Part shown: piece after piece, positions 27,169-39,607 of the stretch
Position numbering within the stretch: the first letter of the stretch is position 1
How the letters are laid out: each line of letters starts with the position of its first letter
From: Pardosa pseudoannulata
Taxonomy: Eukaryota; Arthropoda; Arachnida; Araneae; Lycosidae
Assembly: GCA_032207245.1 (NCBI GenBank)
Contig: CM063498.1
Span: 94,216,301-94,280,300, forward strand
DNA: 64,000 nucleotides
Direction: 5' to 3'
Notes under the pieces: generated by a model
What the model was told of the DNA's origin: nothing
Databases searched by the model: none
What the model saw: the letters and a program-made list of their open reading frames with translations, nothing else
Made by a program: the position numbers and the translations under genes

Positions 27169-27300
27169 TTAATGACGAATAGATTACGTAAAATATGTTC
27201 TCACTTCGCAATGTCCTCTAGGTTACCAAACGATATCTCTGGGGATGAAAGGCGAAGTCTGAGGGGGTCTTCTGCTTGGACCCTGCTTTTAAGTTAGATG
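27169..27300 (+). repeat. Single copy of the 33.9-35.0 kb tandem repeat family
   Basis: Aligned with the units at 33943-35000 through TTAATGACG, ACGTAAAATA-GTTC, CAATGTCCTC, CCAAACGAT (units: CCAAATGAT), TCTTCTG and CCCTGCTTTTAA. The TTAA used by the neighbouring piggyBac element is the first four bases of this segment. Confidence 0.65.
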
Positions 27301-27429
27301 ACCCACTTTATCTGATTGTCTTGTCTTAAGGAGTAATGTATGCCACCTATATGGGGCTCCCCTAATAAAAAAATGGCTATCACATGTTTACGGCTTATTA
27401 GTTTATATGCTATAAGAAGAGAGCGACTC

Positions 27430-28580
27430 CAAATTTGAAATGATAAAAAACATTTATAAAGTAGTAATTTCTTCCATTTTATTAAATAAATTGATTCTGG
27501 GTAAAAAAAAGTTAATTTGGACTTTTAATTTGCAAATTAATTAATCAAGTGAAAATAAAAAATAGAAATCCCTAAATCTAGATCAATTTTTTAAGTAAAA
27601 ACTGTTATAAAATTTAAAAAGTTGACTTTTTTTATTAATTTTATTGTTACAAGAAATATTCTGTTTTAATTTATTCTGAACATAATTGTAAGGGATACAT
27701 ATTGCAGTGATATAGCACATTTCAGTGTATATACAGCTGAAATTATTTTTAACATAATTTCAACTTTCGTATCCTACAACAAGCTTTTAAATCTCACCCT
27801 TATAGAAATTTGTTGATTAATTTAATAGCCATTGCAAATTGAGTCTTCTGAGAGAAACCTTAGTACCGTGGTGTTTGATTCTTTTTTAAAATCTCTCTTC
27901 TAGTATAGCAAGGAATATCACGCATGTTTAATTATTTGTAAAATTTGGACACAATTAATCATCTTTTAACTATGGAATCACCATTTTACTAATGGATTAT
28001 CAGCACAGAGAAAAAACGGTTTAATTTTGAACTTAAGATAATTTAAATGTTCTGTCACAATTCCATAAAGATTATTTCTTGAAACTTCAGAAAACTCATT
28101 AGAGAAGACAGAAATCATAAACTGCCTGTTCTCTGGAAATTTTCCTATGAACTTTCTGCATCAAGTCAATAATAACGGAGGAAGGTCACCCACTTCATTC
28201 CTTTTCATCTCTTTTCATGCTGAAATCTTTATTCTAAATTTCACTCATAATGTTTTATCCATACACTTACTTCACAGATCCGTCAATGAAGTCACTTCGC
28301 CCATTGCAAATCGTTTGCATTAAGAAAATCAATAACAAAGTTTATTTCATAGTCTCTGTATATATTATTTAGTGAGACTATTAAATACTCACAAGTACAT
28401 GGTCGGATATTCCATCATATTTAACGCATGCTCGAAACAGTAGTGATACAGCAGCCAAATTTCAAATCTATACTTATTTATGGAACACGATTCGTAAATA
28501 TTAATCTTTCAAGCTTATATAGTGCTGTTGTTAGTAGTGCCCTTGGTGAAGGAACGCCTACACAAAGTCCAATAGACACA
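27430..28580. other. AT-rich DNA, nothing recognised
   Basis: No supported coding frame. The 65-codon frame at 28428 runs into the SINE. Confidence 0.4.
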
Positions 28581-28597
28581 TTTGTAATAGACAATTG

Positions 28598-28795
28598 CCG
28601 AACAATGGCCGAATGGTTAGGGTGATGGCCTTCGGAACCGGAGTTCGTGGATTAGAATCCCACTATGGCATGGATGTTCGTAGCGTTTCGGAATTGGTTT
28701 TAAGCAGTAGGTCCCGGTCTCATTAGCCCTCGTGTTGCAAAAAGTAGACTGTAGCGCTCCAAAACCAAACCAAACCTTACGAGGCAGGCAGGGAG
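28598..28795 (+). mobile_element. tRNA-derived SINE (family 1), 198 bp, with TSD
   Basis: Flanked by a perfect 14 bp direct repeat GTAATAGACAATTG (28584-28597 and 28796-28809). The head has an A-box-like GGCCGAATGGTTAG and a B-box-like GGATTAGAATCC. The body (GGAATTGGTTTTAAGCAGTA, CTCATTAGCCCTCGTGTTGC, GTAGACTGTAGCGCTCC) matches the other copies, and an AAACCAAACCAAACC tail follows. A 3' extension TTACGAGGCAGGCAGGGAG lies between tail and TSD. The minus-strand frame at 28700-28975 is a shadow. Confidence 0.93.
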
Positions 28796-28809
28796 GTAAT
28801 AGACAATTG

Positions 28810-29300
28810 GTCCATGGCTAAGGATAACATTCAGCTTCACTTGAGTGACAATCAAGCCCCAAACTAGGCCCATTTGGCCGTGAGGCCCTCCAGACGTCCT
28901 CTGGTGGAGGTACTTCAGGCAGACTGTCTGTGGGTACTGGGCTGTGGGTACTCGTCGTGCCGCAGCTGCCATCATGAAACGAATGAAGTAGAGTCTCGCT
29001 GATGGAAGAGTAGAATTTAGTAGTAGACTACTGTATGCTTATCAGACTTCATAACACCTTACTTAAGTGACAAACCACGAATCTAGAAAACTAACTAAAT
29101 TTCAAGCGGCTGTGCGCATTTTATTTGATGAACACAGCTAGGGTGAAAAATCAACTTTGATTATGTGAGTCCTCCCAATTTCGAAGTAGGTCCAAACTGA
29201 ATACCCTTCAGACTCGGCTTGCTATCTCCAGAGATATCATTTAAGAAATTAGAGGACTTTAAGAACAGGAACCTATTTTACATGTTCCAATCACAATTAA
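28810..29300. other. GC-richer unrecognised segment
   Basis: CCAGACGTCCTCTGGTGGAGG and neighbouring sequence are compositionally unlike the flanks. No domain on either strand. Possibly an older mobile element into which the SINE inserted. Confidence 0.3.
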
Positions 29301-29309
29301 AGAACACGG

Positions 29310-29392
29310 CAGATCTTTGATCTGCTCGAGTCTCGTTCAAGTAACTCTCCAGTTATGAGATCTTTGCCTTTGTCGACTGAGCTATCACGGCT
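29310..29392 (-). mobile_element. tRNA-derived SINE fragment (family 2), copy 2
   Basis: On the minus strand it reads GCCGTGATAGCTCAGTCGAC, AAGATCTCATAACTGGAG, then ACTCGAGCAGATCAAAGATC. It is collinear with 26290-26372. TAGCTCAGTCGACAAAGG is a good A box. The B-box region (TTGAACGAGACTC) is decayed. Confidence 0.6.
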
Positions 29393-29399
29393 GTTAAAG

Positions 29400-30255
29400 A
29401 GTGCATAATTCTAAAATGTAGTGCTGTAATAGAGATTAAACAAAAATCGTTCCTTGTTTTATAACATATAAATGTATAATACATACCATATGTTGCAACA
29501 TGCAGCTGCAAATTTTTGATTACGGTGAAAAACTTACACAAATACAAAATACATTTTTACTAAGAAACACACAAATAGAAAATGGAAGCAGTCCTTCCAA
29601 GTAATCAAAACTAGCTATCACTCATCTCGTACTTTTCAAAAGTTTCTGCTGTTAAAAAGAATATTTTATAGCTTTCTGTCTCCCGATATAATGTTTACAT
29701 CTCAATTTTTCTAAATGTATGAAATATGCAAAATCACTCTTGTTTACAACTCAGCGTTGTTTTCGACATTTTTTTTTTCCTGATAGAAATTGAAATAAAA
29801 AAAATCCGAAATATGCGAAGAAAAGTAAAGAAATCCTACAAGTTTTGAATTTTCTTTAGTTGATGCTTAGTTTAGAGTTCTTCAATCCATAATGGAAAAG
29901 ACGGAAATAACATGTCGGATGAGTTTATATAGACTTTCCCTTTCATGTAACGAGCGAAAGAAAGATGTTTCTCAATAGATATTGTATTCCTATTGAGAAA
30001 AAAACTCGAATAGAAGAAAACGGGAAGCATTTTAGGATAGATGCACAGTTTAAAGAAGGTATACGTGCAAAGAAAATATATTTTCAGAATAGGACGGAGA
30101 ATAGCACTAGAATAAATAATGGTATTTAGGAAATTCCTTCCCGGGAATTGATGTCGTGTTTATATGCCCTAACAGAAAATTTTAAATTCTTTCGAATTGT
30201 TTGGTTTGTATAAATCATACAGGATCTTTCATCTACGTTAAAGTTATCATATTTC
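29400..30255. other. AT-rich DNA, nothing recognised
   Basis: A 64-codon minus frame at 29353-29547 overlaps the SINE fragment and has no domain. Confidence 0.4.
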
Positions 30256-30258
30256 TCT

Positions 30259-30259
<1 letters not shown>

Positions 30260-30291
<32 letters not shown>

Positions 30292-30312
30292 GCTATATAT
30301 TTATATATATAT
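30260..30312. repeat. Short (TA)n tract
   Basis: About 30 bp of TA followed by ATATTTATATATA. Confidence 0.9.
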
Positions 30313-30619
30313 GAATCAATGGAAGCTCTTTCCTGCACCACACAGAATTTTTTCTATGCTCTATACAGAAAAGATATTAAAAGATTGTATTACTTTAAGA
30401 CTGTATTACTTTAAACAATGGGAACAAAAAACAGACATCTGTATACAAACACTTATAATTTTTGATTCATTTTTCTCCACATTTATTTCATAGACAGAAA
30501 AACAAATTTATCATGTAAATTTTCTCACCAAATTTGGTGACATTCTTTGGAACTATTCCAGGTTACGTGGCACTTACGTTACACATTTTACAAATGAGGA
30601 GATTTTAAAAATGGCAGTG

Positions 30620-30625
<6 letters not shown>

Positions 30626-30695
<70 letters not shown>

Positions 30696-30716
30696 ATGTG
30701 TGTGTGTGTGTGTGTG
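30626..30716. repeat. (TA)n-(TG)n compound microsatellite
   Basis: About 55 bp of TA passing into about 35 bp of TG. Confidence 0.95.
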
Positions 30717-30719
30717 ATA

Positions 30720-31515
30720 TTAAAATCCTTTATTTATATATTTTAATATTAATGTAATAACTTTTTCATAAAGTACGTTGGGGGTTCTGATTTTTCCCTC
30801 CAGACACGTTATAGACTTACTTAATTTAGCCTATGTATGTACTATTGTAGACAATAGTTAGCACGTTCTCTTTAAACATGGTTATTTTTAATCACGTGAT
30901 CAATGGTGCTTAGGCATTATTTGTAGTCTTTTTATCTGAGAAACCCCTAATTGAAAAGTGTGTATGTACAGGATCAGGTTGTCTATGTGCACGATGTTGT
31001 AAAAGTGCTTGCCGGTTGTATGAATGTCATGTATCTCACCAGATATAAAATGTGTTGTGCTTTTGAATGAGTCTTGACCATACTATATGTACTTCATATA
31101 ACGTCCACATAAATAAAAAATATTGTAGAATAATGTAACTGAGATTATTAATGCAGACTTACAAAAACATCTCTTATTTGGAACACCAGATAACACACAA
31201 ATCCCCAAAGGGAAAAATAACCCAAAACAGAAAATATTTGATGTTATTTTATATCACGTTCTCAAAGGAAAAGCCTCGAAATCTTTGTGTTAGGCCTTAT
31301 ATTAACTTCTGGAAGGGCAGTGGGTCCGGGAATGATGTCATTCCTGTAACCAATTCCTTTACTTTAATTACTTCTACTATATTCTAGAAGGTAGTACGTC
31401 ACAATGTGCGGGAAAAAATAAATCAACGGGGCTGCTATTCTAAATTTAAGATGCCGGAAAATGAGCGTTGGCCGTCATATTTAAAAAAGATGTATTTCAG
31501 AATTTTACTCTTTTA
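30720..31515. other. Unique DNA between TA arrays
   Basis: AGATATAAAATGTG (about 31043) followed by AAATAAAAAATATTG (about 31110) is LTR-like in arrangement, but no termini or duplication were found. A 78-codon frame at 31151 has no domain. Confidence 0.3.
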
Positions 31516-31519
31516 CACA

Positions 31520-31912
<393 letters not shown>

Positions 31913-31929
31913 TGTATGCAACAAGGGAA

Positions 31930-32240
31930 AATATTACTCCCCGACTACTCAATTACATTAAACTATCAAACATTACTATTACATTAAATTGGCAAGTTGT
32001 CCGGGCACAAAGAAAACTAGTTGACTTGCATTTGTGACGCAATCCAGAACACAAGTCTATCGTTTTGGAACTTTCCCTTTATTGGATATCAAAACGCATT
32101 GATAAACAGATCGTCATTATAGTGCAACCGCTCTGTTTAGGATGAAAATATACATTTACATTTAAACAGAAGCACTCACATATGTACTTCTATGCGTTTG
32201 TGTGTATGTGTGCTTGTGTTAAGGAAGGAATTTTCAACAA
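31930..32240. other. Unique DNA, nothing recognised
   Basis: No supported gene or repeat. Confidence 0.35.
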
Positions 32241-32246
32241 ATGCTA

Positions 32247-32424
32247 ACCGAACGATAGCCAAATGGTTAGAACGCTGATCTTCGGTACCGGAGTTCGTGG
32301 GTTTGAATCCCACTGGAGCATGAATGTTCGTAGCCATTCGGAATTGGCTTTAAGCAGTGGTAGCGGTATCATTAGCCCTCTTGTTGCAAAATGTAGACCG
32401 TAACGTTCAAAACCAAACCAAACT
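32247..32424 (+). mobile_element. tRNA-derived SINE (family 1)
   Basis: Best-preserved head: ACCGAACGATAGCCAAATGG, an A-box-like region, and the B-box-like GGGTTTGAATCCCAC. Then GCATGAATGTTCGTAGCCAT, TCGGAATTGGCTTTAAGCAG, CATTAGCCCTCTTGTTGC and the tail AAAACCAAACCAAACT. No convincing TSD. The loop CTTCGGTA would put CGG in the anticodon position, which hints at tRNA-Pro ancestry (inference). Confidence 0.9.
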
Positions 32425-32429
32425 AATCA

Positions 32430-32925
32430 ATGGAATCTGCGTTCAATAATGTGGTCCCTATAAAATTCGGTGTCAAAATTTGAAAAATTTTACAAGAGCT
32501 AGAATCAGCTAAGATTTGGCCGTCAACAACCGAGTCCTTTACTTTCATTTTATTGATGTTACAACTATTACTGACATAAACACATTTGGGCTGAAAATTT
32601 GGCCGGCTACAACTATTGACCGAAAACTAACTTCAACTGAGACAACTCACTTTTCTTAAATGAATTATTTAGTTCAGCATTTCTGTGTTTGGTTAACAAG
32701 ACATTTGATCACTGATAACTCAAAACCAGCGTTCAGGGTTCGAATTGAGCAATACGTATCCTGTAAGATTTGAAATTAACAAAGATGTAAAGATTATATA
32801 AAAGATTTTAGTGGTGAAAAAACGAAAGAGATTGCACTTTCAAACGGAGGGCTTTTTTTATAAAACATGGAAATACAGTTCGGTTAAATAATCTAGATAC
32901 GTTTGACTGAATTTTAATATGTTAC
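32430..32925. other. Unique DNA, nothing recognised
   Basis: No supported gene or repeat. Confidence 0.35.
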
Positions 32926-32929
32926 AAAC

Positions 32930-33440
<511 letters not shown>

Positions 33441-33449
33441 TTAATATGA

Positions 33450-33860
33450 CTGTGCGTTTGCATGTACTTCAGTCTGGTTGGTTGGTTTATGTTACTATTT
33501 TCAACTGAATAGCAAGTTAAATTAATTCTGTTACATAGGATAATCGAATATATCTTTTTCATGTTTTTAAAATACATTTTACATTGGTTGCAGCGTATTT
33601 TGTATCTCTAAACATGTCAACTTGCTCTATTCAAACCAAAATTCTAGTTTCTTCTAGTCAAACTGAATATTTGCCTCTCTTAAATCTAGAAGGTACTTTC
33701 TAAATCTCTTCAAGATATTTTTACAATCTTAAAAGAAGTTTTCTTCTATTTATTTTTTATATAAATATATCGATTAAAAATGCACCAGATAAGTTTGGAG
33801 TGTAACATTTGTCTGGTAGAGAAGATATTATGTAAATGCAAATGAAAATTTTCTTGTGCA
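33450..33860. other. AT-rich DNA, nothing recognised
   Basis: No supported gene. A 95-codon minus frame at 33746-34033 overlaps the first unit of the following tandem repeat. Confidence 0.35.
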
Positions 33861-33869
33861 TTAAATTTA

Positions 33870-35010
33870 TGGAGGCTCAGTCGGTGAAAGCAGCAATCTC
33901 GTAAGCTGAGGGTAGCGCAATCAATGTTTAAAACGACCGTCATGTTCATTAATGACGGCTGGACCACGTAAAATAGGTTCGTGGTCCCAATGTCCTCCAA
34001 GTTCCCTAACAATACCAAATGATGGGAAGCCAAGACTGAGATTCTTCTGTTTGATACCTGCTTTTAAATTACGATTACCCACAGTAAGAATATCACATCA
34101 TACTTATAGTGTATGTATAATGTCATGTATTAGTTAAAATATCTCATTCAGAAAGTGTTATGACCTTTTTTAAATTGGCATCTTGTATACTTGCATAGAG
34201 ATTTGCCCTCATCTGATTGTCCGACTTCACCTGCAGTGTTCATTGATGACAGTTGGACTAAGTGAAATAGGTTCATGGTCCCTGCTTTTAAATTACGAGG
34301 ATACACAGTACAAGTATGACATTATACTTATAGTTTTAGTAGAAATACCTCATTTCATTCAGAAAATGCCATGACCTATTTTAAATTAGCATCTTGTATA
34401 CTTGCATAGAGATTTGTTCTCATCTGATTGTCCAACTGCACCTGCCGTGTTCATTAATGACGGCTGGACCACGTAAAATAGGTTCGTGGTCCCAGTGTTC
34501 TCCAAGTTTCCTAACAGTACCAAATGATGGGAAGCCAAGACTGAGATTTTTCTATTCGATCCCTGCTTTTAAATTACGAGTACCCACACTACGAGTATGA
34601 CATTATACTTATAGTTTTAGTTAAAATACCTCATTTCATTCAGAAAATGTCATGACCTATTTTAAATTGGCATCTTGTATACTTGCATAGAGATTTGTTC
34701 TCATCTGATTGTCTAACTGCACCTGCCGTGTTCATTGTTGACGGCTGGACCACGTAAAATAGGTTTGTGGTCTCAATGTAATCCTAGTTCCCAAATGATA
34801 CCAAGCGATGGAAAGCCAAGACTAAGGTTCTTCTGTTCGATCCCTGCTTTTGAATTATGAGGACCCACAGTGCGATTATAACATTACACTTATATTCTTT
34901 GTTAAAATATCTCATTTCATTCAGAAAGTGTTATTACCTATTTTAAATTAGCATCGTGTATACTTGCATAGTGATTTGTTCTCATCTGATTGTCTGACCT
35001 CACCTACAAG
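33870..35010. repeat. Four tandem units of about 210-295 bp
   Basis: The landmark TGTTCATT-(A/G)-(A/T)-TGAC begins near 33943, 34237, 34448 and 34729 (spacings 294, 211, 281). Each unit contains GGCTGGACCACGTAAAATAG, GTCCCAATGT, CCAAATGATGGGAAGCC, CTGCTTTTAAATTACGA, CATCTTGTATACTTGCATAG and TCATCTGATTGTC. The second unit lacks a middle block. The 61-68 codon frames repeat with the units and are not genes. A lone relative lies at 27169. Confidence 0.9.
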
Positions 35011-35019
35011 AACACATAA

Positions 35020-35215
35020 TTATTTAATTTTGAACTAAATGTCTACATATTTTTAAACATGTCTTCATTTTTATGTTAATTTATTTCTTTTTCAATCATC
35101 AAATGGAGATAAATTATAAGTAAAATTTCTTCGTACATAAAATTATTGTTACCTATAAAAACTAAGCTTAAGTTTAGTAGTTTCGAAAAGGGACTTCAAA
35201 GGTTAATTTGTTGAT
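35020..35215. other. AT-rich spacer before the cassette array
   Basis: No feature recognised. Confidence 0.4.
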
Positions 35216-35415
35216 TTTCAAACTGTCACTGAAACGATAAAATATTAATAAGATGGTTAACTGTAATTTAAATTTCTTTCGCAACTTTTGTTTTATGAAA
35301 TATTTTCTTTTCACATAAAACTTATTAAATGACAAACATGGATTTATTCAAAACAAAAGTATTAAAGACTTTAAGCAAGATTTGTACTTAAAAATATAAC
35401 ATTTTTTACCTACAG

Positions 35416-35872
35416 AGAGCCTATAAAATAAGTATTACACCCCTAGTAGATGAAGCTGTCATAATATCTTTATATCAAGCTCAAAAGGACATTCCTGAAA
35501 GAAAGAGGCGAATAAATAGCATAAATAAACTGACGAGAATGAATTTACTTAAAATTCAGGTCACGCTATTTTTTCTCTTACTTGTGAACGAAATTAAGGA
35601 TTTAAAAGCAGGGGGGGATTCTAAAGGTAAGTAGTAAAGAGAACCGGAACATGATTAGCAATGTCGCTATTATGTAACAATCTGATGGAGGACTCTGTAT
35701 CTCTTAGTCTCGTAGACATTTGCACTCAATTGGTTTTTCGTACCTAGGTTCAACATTCTTTCTCAAGCTTCCGATGAGAACACCAATTCTGTTTAACTCA
35801 AAACAGCAACAAAAGTTTCTAACTTAGCTATTATTTCAGTTTCATTTGTATAAGATGAAAATAACAGAACAA
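35416..35872 (+). pseudogene. Cassette copy 1 (most diverged)
   Basis: Exon a is 35416-35626 (211 bp, one codon shorter, open, ending AAAG|GTAAGT in phase 1). Exon b is 35748-35872 (125 bp). This copy differs most from the rest, for example LVDEAVIIS where the others have LVMKTVIIS, and may be closest to the ancestral exon. Exon b has an in-frame TAG (ACT TAG) near its middle, so the cassette cannot be read through. The protein family is not recognised. Confidence 0.5.
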
Positions 35873-36168
35873 GTAAGAATATAATCTAATTTCCCGGCCT
35901 TACTTAAAAAAAAGGTCTAAATTTAAGTATTGTTGTACTTCTTCTCGGAGCTATTAAATTATCAGAAAATTTCATCTCTTAAACTATAAAGTTTTAATGG
36001 GTGGTTGATTGTAATTTAAAGTTTCTTCACAACTTTTGTTTTGTTCAAACTTTTCATTTCACATAAAACTTATTAAATGACAAAAAAATGGATTTATGTA
36101 TTTAAAACAAATATATCAGAAGAGGTAAGCAAGATTTGTACTGAAAAATATAACTTTTTTGCTTACAG

Positions 36169-36628
36169 AGAGCCTATAAAATAAGTATTACACCCCTAGT
36201 CATGAAAACTGTCATAATATCTTTATATCAATCTCAAAAGAACATTCCATCTGAAAAAAAGAGGAGAATAAATAGCATAAATAAAGTGACGGGAATGAAT
36301 TTACTTAAAATTCAGGTCACGCTATTTTTTCTCTTATTTGGGAGCGAAATTGAGGGTTTTAAAGTAGGGGGAAATTCTAAGGGTAAATAGTAAAGTGAAC
36401 CGGAACATGATTAGCAATGTCCCTATCATGTAACAATCTGAGGAAGGACTCTGCATCTCTTATTTTCGTAGACATTTGCTCTTAATTGGTTTTTCGTACA
36501 TAGGCTCAATATTCTTGCTCAAGCTTCCGATGAGAACAACAATTCTGTTTAACTCAAAACAGCAACGAAAGTTTCTAACTCAGCTATTATTTCAATTTCA
36601 TTTATTTAGGATAAAAATATCAGAACAA
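36169..36628 (+). CDS. Cassette copy 2, the only fully open one
   Basis: Exon a is 36169-36382 (214 bp, 71 codons plus one base). Exon b is 36504-36628 (125 bp). Joined they give 339 bp, or 113 codons, with no stop. Exon a encodes a basic segment (QKNIPSEKKRRINSINK) and then a hydrophobic one (LLKIQVTLFFLLFGSEIE). Exon b encodes FLLKLPMRTTILFNSKQQRK and LLFQFHLFRIKISEQ. The 121 bp intron starts GTAAAT and ends TACATAG. The leading acceptor is TTTTTTGCTTACAG and the trailing donor is CAA|GTAAGA. I do not recognise the domain. No flanking exons outside the array were identified, so whether it belongs to an expressed gene is unknown. Confidence 0.45.
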
Positions 36629-36909
36629 GTAAGAACAGAATCTAATTTCCAGGCCTTATTTTTAAAAAAACTCTAAATTTAAGTACCATTTTTGTTTCTT
36701 CTCGCAGCTATTAAATTATCAGAACATTTTATCTTTTAAACGATAAAATTTTAATAGGGTGGTTAATTGTAATTAAAAGTTTCTTCACGACTTTTGTTTT
36801 ATGCAATCTTTTCACTTCACATAAAACTTATTAAATGACAAATATGGATTTGTGTAACCAAAAGAAAAGAAATAACTTTTGAAAAACAAAATAACTTTTT
36901 TGCTTACAG

Positions 36910-37368
36910 AGAGCCTATAAAATAAGTATTACACCCCTAGTCATGAAAACTGTCATAATATCTTTATATCAAGCTCAAAAGAACATTCCATCTGAAAGAA
37001 AGAGGCGAATAAATAGCATAAATAAACTGACGAGAATGAATTTACTTAAAATTCAGGTCACGCTAATTTTTCTCTTATTTGGGAACGAAATTGAGGATTT
37101 AAAAGCAGGGGGGATTCTAAGAGTAAGTAGTAAAGATAACCGGAACATGATTAGCAATGTCCCTATCATGTAACAATCTCATGGAGGACTCTGCCTATCT
37201 TAGTTTCGTAGACATTTGCACTTAATTGGTTTTTCGTACCTAGGTCCAACATTCTTGCGCAAGCTTCCAATGAGAACACCAATTCTGTTTAACTCAAAAC
37301 AGCAACAAAAGTTTCTAACTTAGCTATTTTTTCAGTTTCATTTGTATAAGATGAAAATAACAGAACAA
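36910..37368 (+). pseudogene. Cassette copy 3
   Basis: Exon a is 36910-37122 (213 bp, one base short before the donor AGA|GTAAGT, so phase 0 instead of 1). Exon b is 37244-37368 (125 bp) and carries the same in-frame TAG as copy 1. Unspliced, the exon a frame runs on to a stop at 37173. Confidence 0.5.
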
Positions 37369-37655
37369 GTAAGAATAGAATCTAATTTTCCAGGCCTTAC
37401 TTAAAAAGAAGGTCTAAATTTAAGTAGTTTCTTCTTGGAGCTATTAAATTATCAGAACATTTTATCTTTTAAACTATAAAGTTTTAATGGGGTGGTTAGT
37501 TGTAATTTAAAGTTTTTTCACAACTTTTGTTTTGTGCAAACTTTTCACTTCACGTGAAACTTATTAAATGATAAATAATGGATTTGTATATTCAAAACAA
37601 ATATATCAGAAGAGGTAAGCAAGATTTGTACTTAATATAACTTTTTTGCTTACAG

Positions 37656-38116
37656 AGAGCCTATAAAATAAGTATTACACCCCTAGTCATGAAAACTGTC
37701 ATAATATCTTTATATCAATCTCAAAAGAACATTCCATCTGAAAAAAAGAGGAGAATAAATAGCATAAATAAAGTGACGGGAATGAATTTACTTAAAATTC
37801 AGGTCACGTTATTTTTTCTCTTATTTGGGAACGAAATTGAGGATTTAAAAGTAGGGGGAATATTCTAAGGGTAAGTAGTAAAGTGAACCGGAACATGATT
37901 AGCAATGTTCCTATTATGTAACAATCTGATGGAGGACTCTGCATCTCTTAGTTTCGTAGACATTTGAACTTAATTGGTTTTTCGTACATAGGCTCAATAT
38001 TCTTGCTCAAGCTTCCGATGAGAACAACAATTCTGTTTAACTCAAAACAGCAACGAAAGTTTCTAACTCAGCAATTATTTCAGTTTCATTTATTTAAGAT
38101 AAAAATATCAGAACAA
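37656..38116 (+). pseudogene. Cassette copy 4
   Basis: Exon a is 37656-37870 (215 bp). An extra base gives GGA ATA TTC TAA just before the donor AGG|GTAAGT. Exon b is 37992-38116 (125 bp, open). Confidence 0.5.
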
Positions 38117-38412
38117 GTAAGAATAGAATCTAATTTCCAGGCCTTACTTAAAAAAAAGGTCTAAATTTAAGTATTGTTGTACTTCTTCTCGGAGCTATTA
38201 AATTATCAGAAAATTTCATCTCTTAAACTATAAAGTTTTAATGGGTGGTTGATTGTAATTTAAAGTTTCTTCACAACTTTTGTTTTGTTCAAACTTTTCA
38301 TTTCACATAAAACTTATTAAATGACAAAAAATGGATTTATGTATTTAAAAACAAATTTATCAGAAGAGGTAAGCAAGATTTGTACTGAAAAATATAACTT
38401 TTTTGCTTACAG

Positions 38413-38865
38413 AGAGCCTATAAAATAAGTATTACACCCCTAGTCATGAAAACTGTCATAATATCTTTATATCAATCTCAAAAGAACATTCCATCTGAAA
38501 GAAAGTAAATAGCATAAATAAAGTGACGGGAATGAATTTACTTAAAATTCAGGTCACGCTATTTTTTCTCTTATTTGGGAGCGAAATTGAGGGTTTTAAA
38601 GTAGGGGGAAATTCTAAGGGTAAATAGTAAAGTGAACCGGAACATGATTAGCAATGTCCCTATCATGTAACAATCTGAGGAAGGACTCTGCATCTCTTAT
38701 TTTCGTAGACATTTGCTCTTAATTGGTTTTTCGTACATAGGCTCAATATTCTTGCTCAAGCTTCCGATGAGAACAACAATTCTGTTTAACTCAAAACAGC
38801 AACGAAAGTTTCTAACTCAGCTATTATTTCAATTTCATTTATTTTGGATAAAAATATCAGAACAA
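38413..38865 (+). pseudogene. Cassette copy 5
   Basis: Exon a is 38413-38619 (207 bp). A 7 bp deletion after GAAAGAAAG brings in a TAA. Otherwise it matches copy 2, including the GTAAAT donor. Exon b is 38741-38865 (125 bp, open). Confidence 0.5.
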
Positions 38866-39147
38866 GTAAGAACAGAATCTAATTTCCAGGCCTTATTTTT
38901 AAAAAAAACTCTAAATTTAAGTATCATTTTTGTTTCTTCTCGCAGCTATTAAATTATCAGAACATTTTATCTTTTAAACGATAAAATTTTAATAGGGTGG
39001 TTAATTGTAATTAAAAGTTTCTTCACGACTTTTGTTTTATGCAATCTTTTCACTTCACATAAAACTTATTAAATGACAAATATGGATTTGTGTAACCAAA
39101 AGAAAAGAAATAACTTTTGAAAAACAAAATAACTTTTTTGCTTACAG

Positions 39148-39607
39148 AGAGCCTATAAAATAAGTATTACACCCCTAGTCATGAAAACTGTCATAATATC
39201 TTTATATCAATCTCAAAAGAACATTCCATCTGAAAAAAAGAGGAGAATAAATAGCATAAATAAAGTGACGGGAATGAATTTACTTAAAATTCAGGTCACG
39301 CTATTTTTTCTCTTATTTGGGAGCGAAATTGAGGGTTTTAAAGTAGGGGGGATTCTAAGAGTAAGTAGTAAAGATAACCGGAAACATGATTAGCAATGTC
39401 CCTATCATGTAACAATCTCATGGAGGACTCTGCCTATCTTAGTTTCGTAGACATTTGCACTTAATTGGTTTTTCGTACCTAGGTCCAACATTCTTGCGCA
39501 AGCTTCCAATGAGAACACCAATTCTGTTTAACTCAAAACAGCAACGAAAGTTTCTAACTCAGCTATTATTTCAGTTTCATTTGTATAAGATGAAAATAAC
39601 AGAACAA
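39148..39607 (+). pseudogene. Cassette copy 6
   Basis: Exon a is 39148-39360 (213 bp, open, donor AGA|GTAAGT in the same shifted phase as copy 3). Exon b is 39483-39607 (125 bp, open: the TAG of copy 3 is CAG here). Confidence 0.5.

Noticed and set aside
28700..28975. 91-codon minus-strand frame
   Set aside because: Covers the SINE 3' half, its tail and target duplication. It is a shadow of the insertion.
30890..31140. Possible solo LTR (GATATAAAATG and AAATAAAAAATA)
   Set aside because: Same reason: no termini or target duplication, and AT-rich DNA makes both motifs common.
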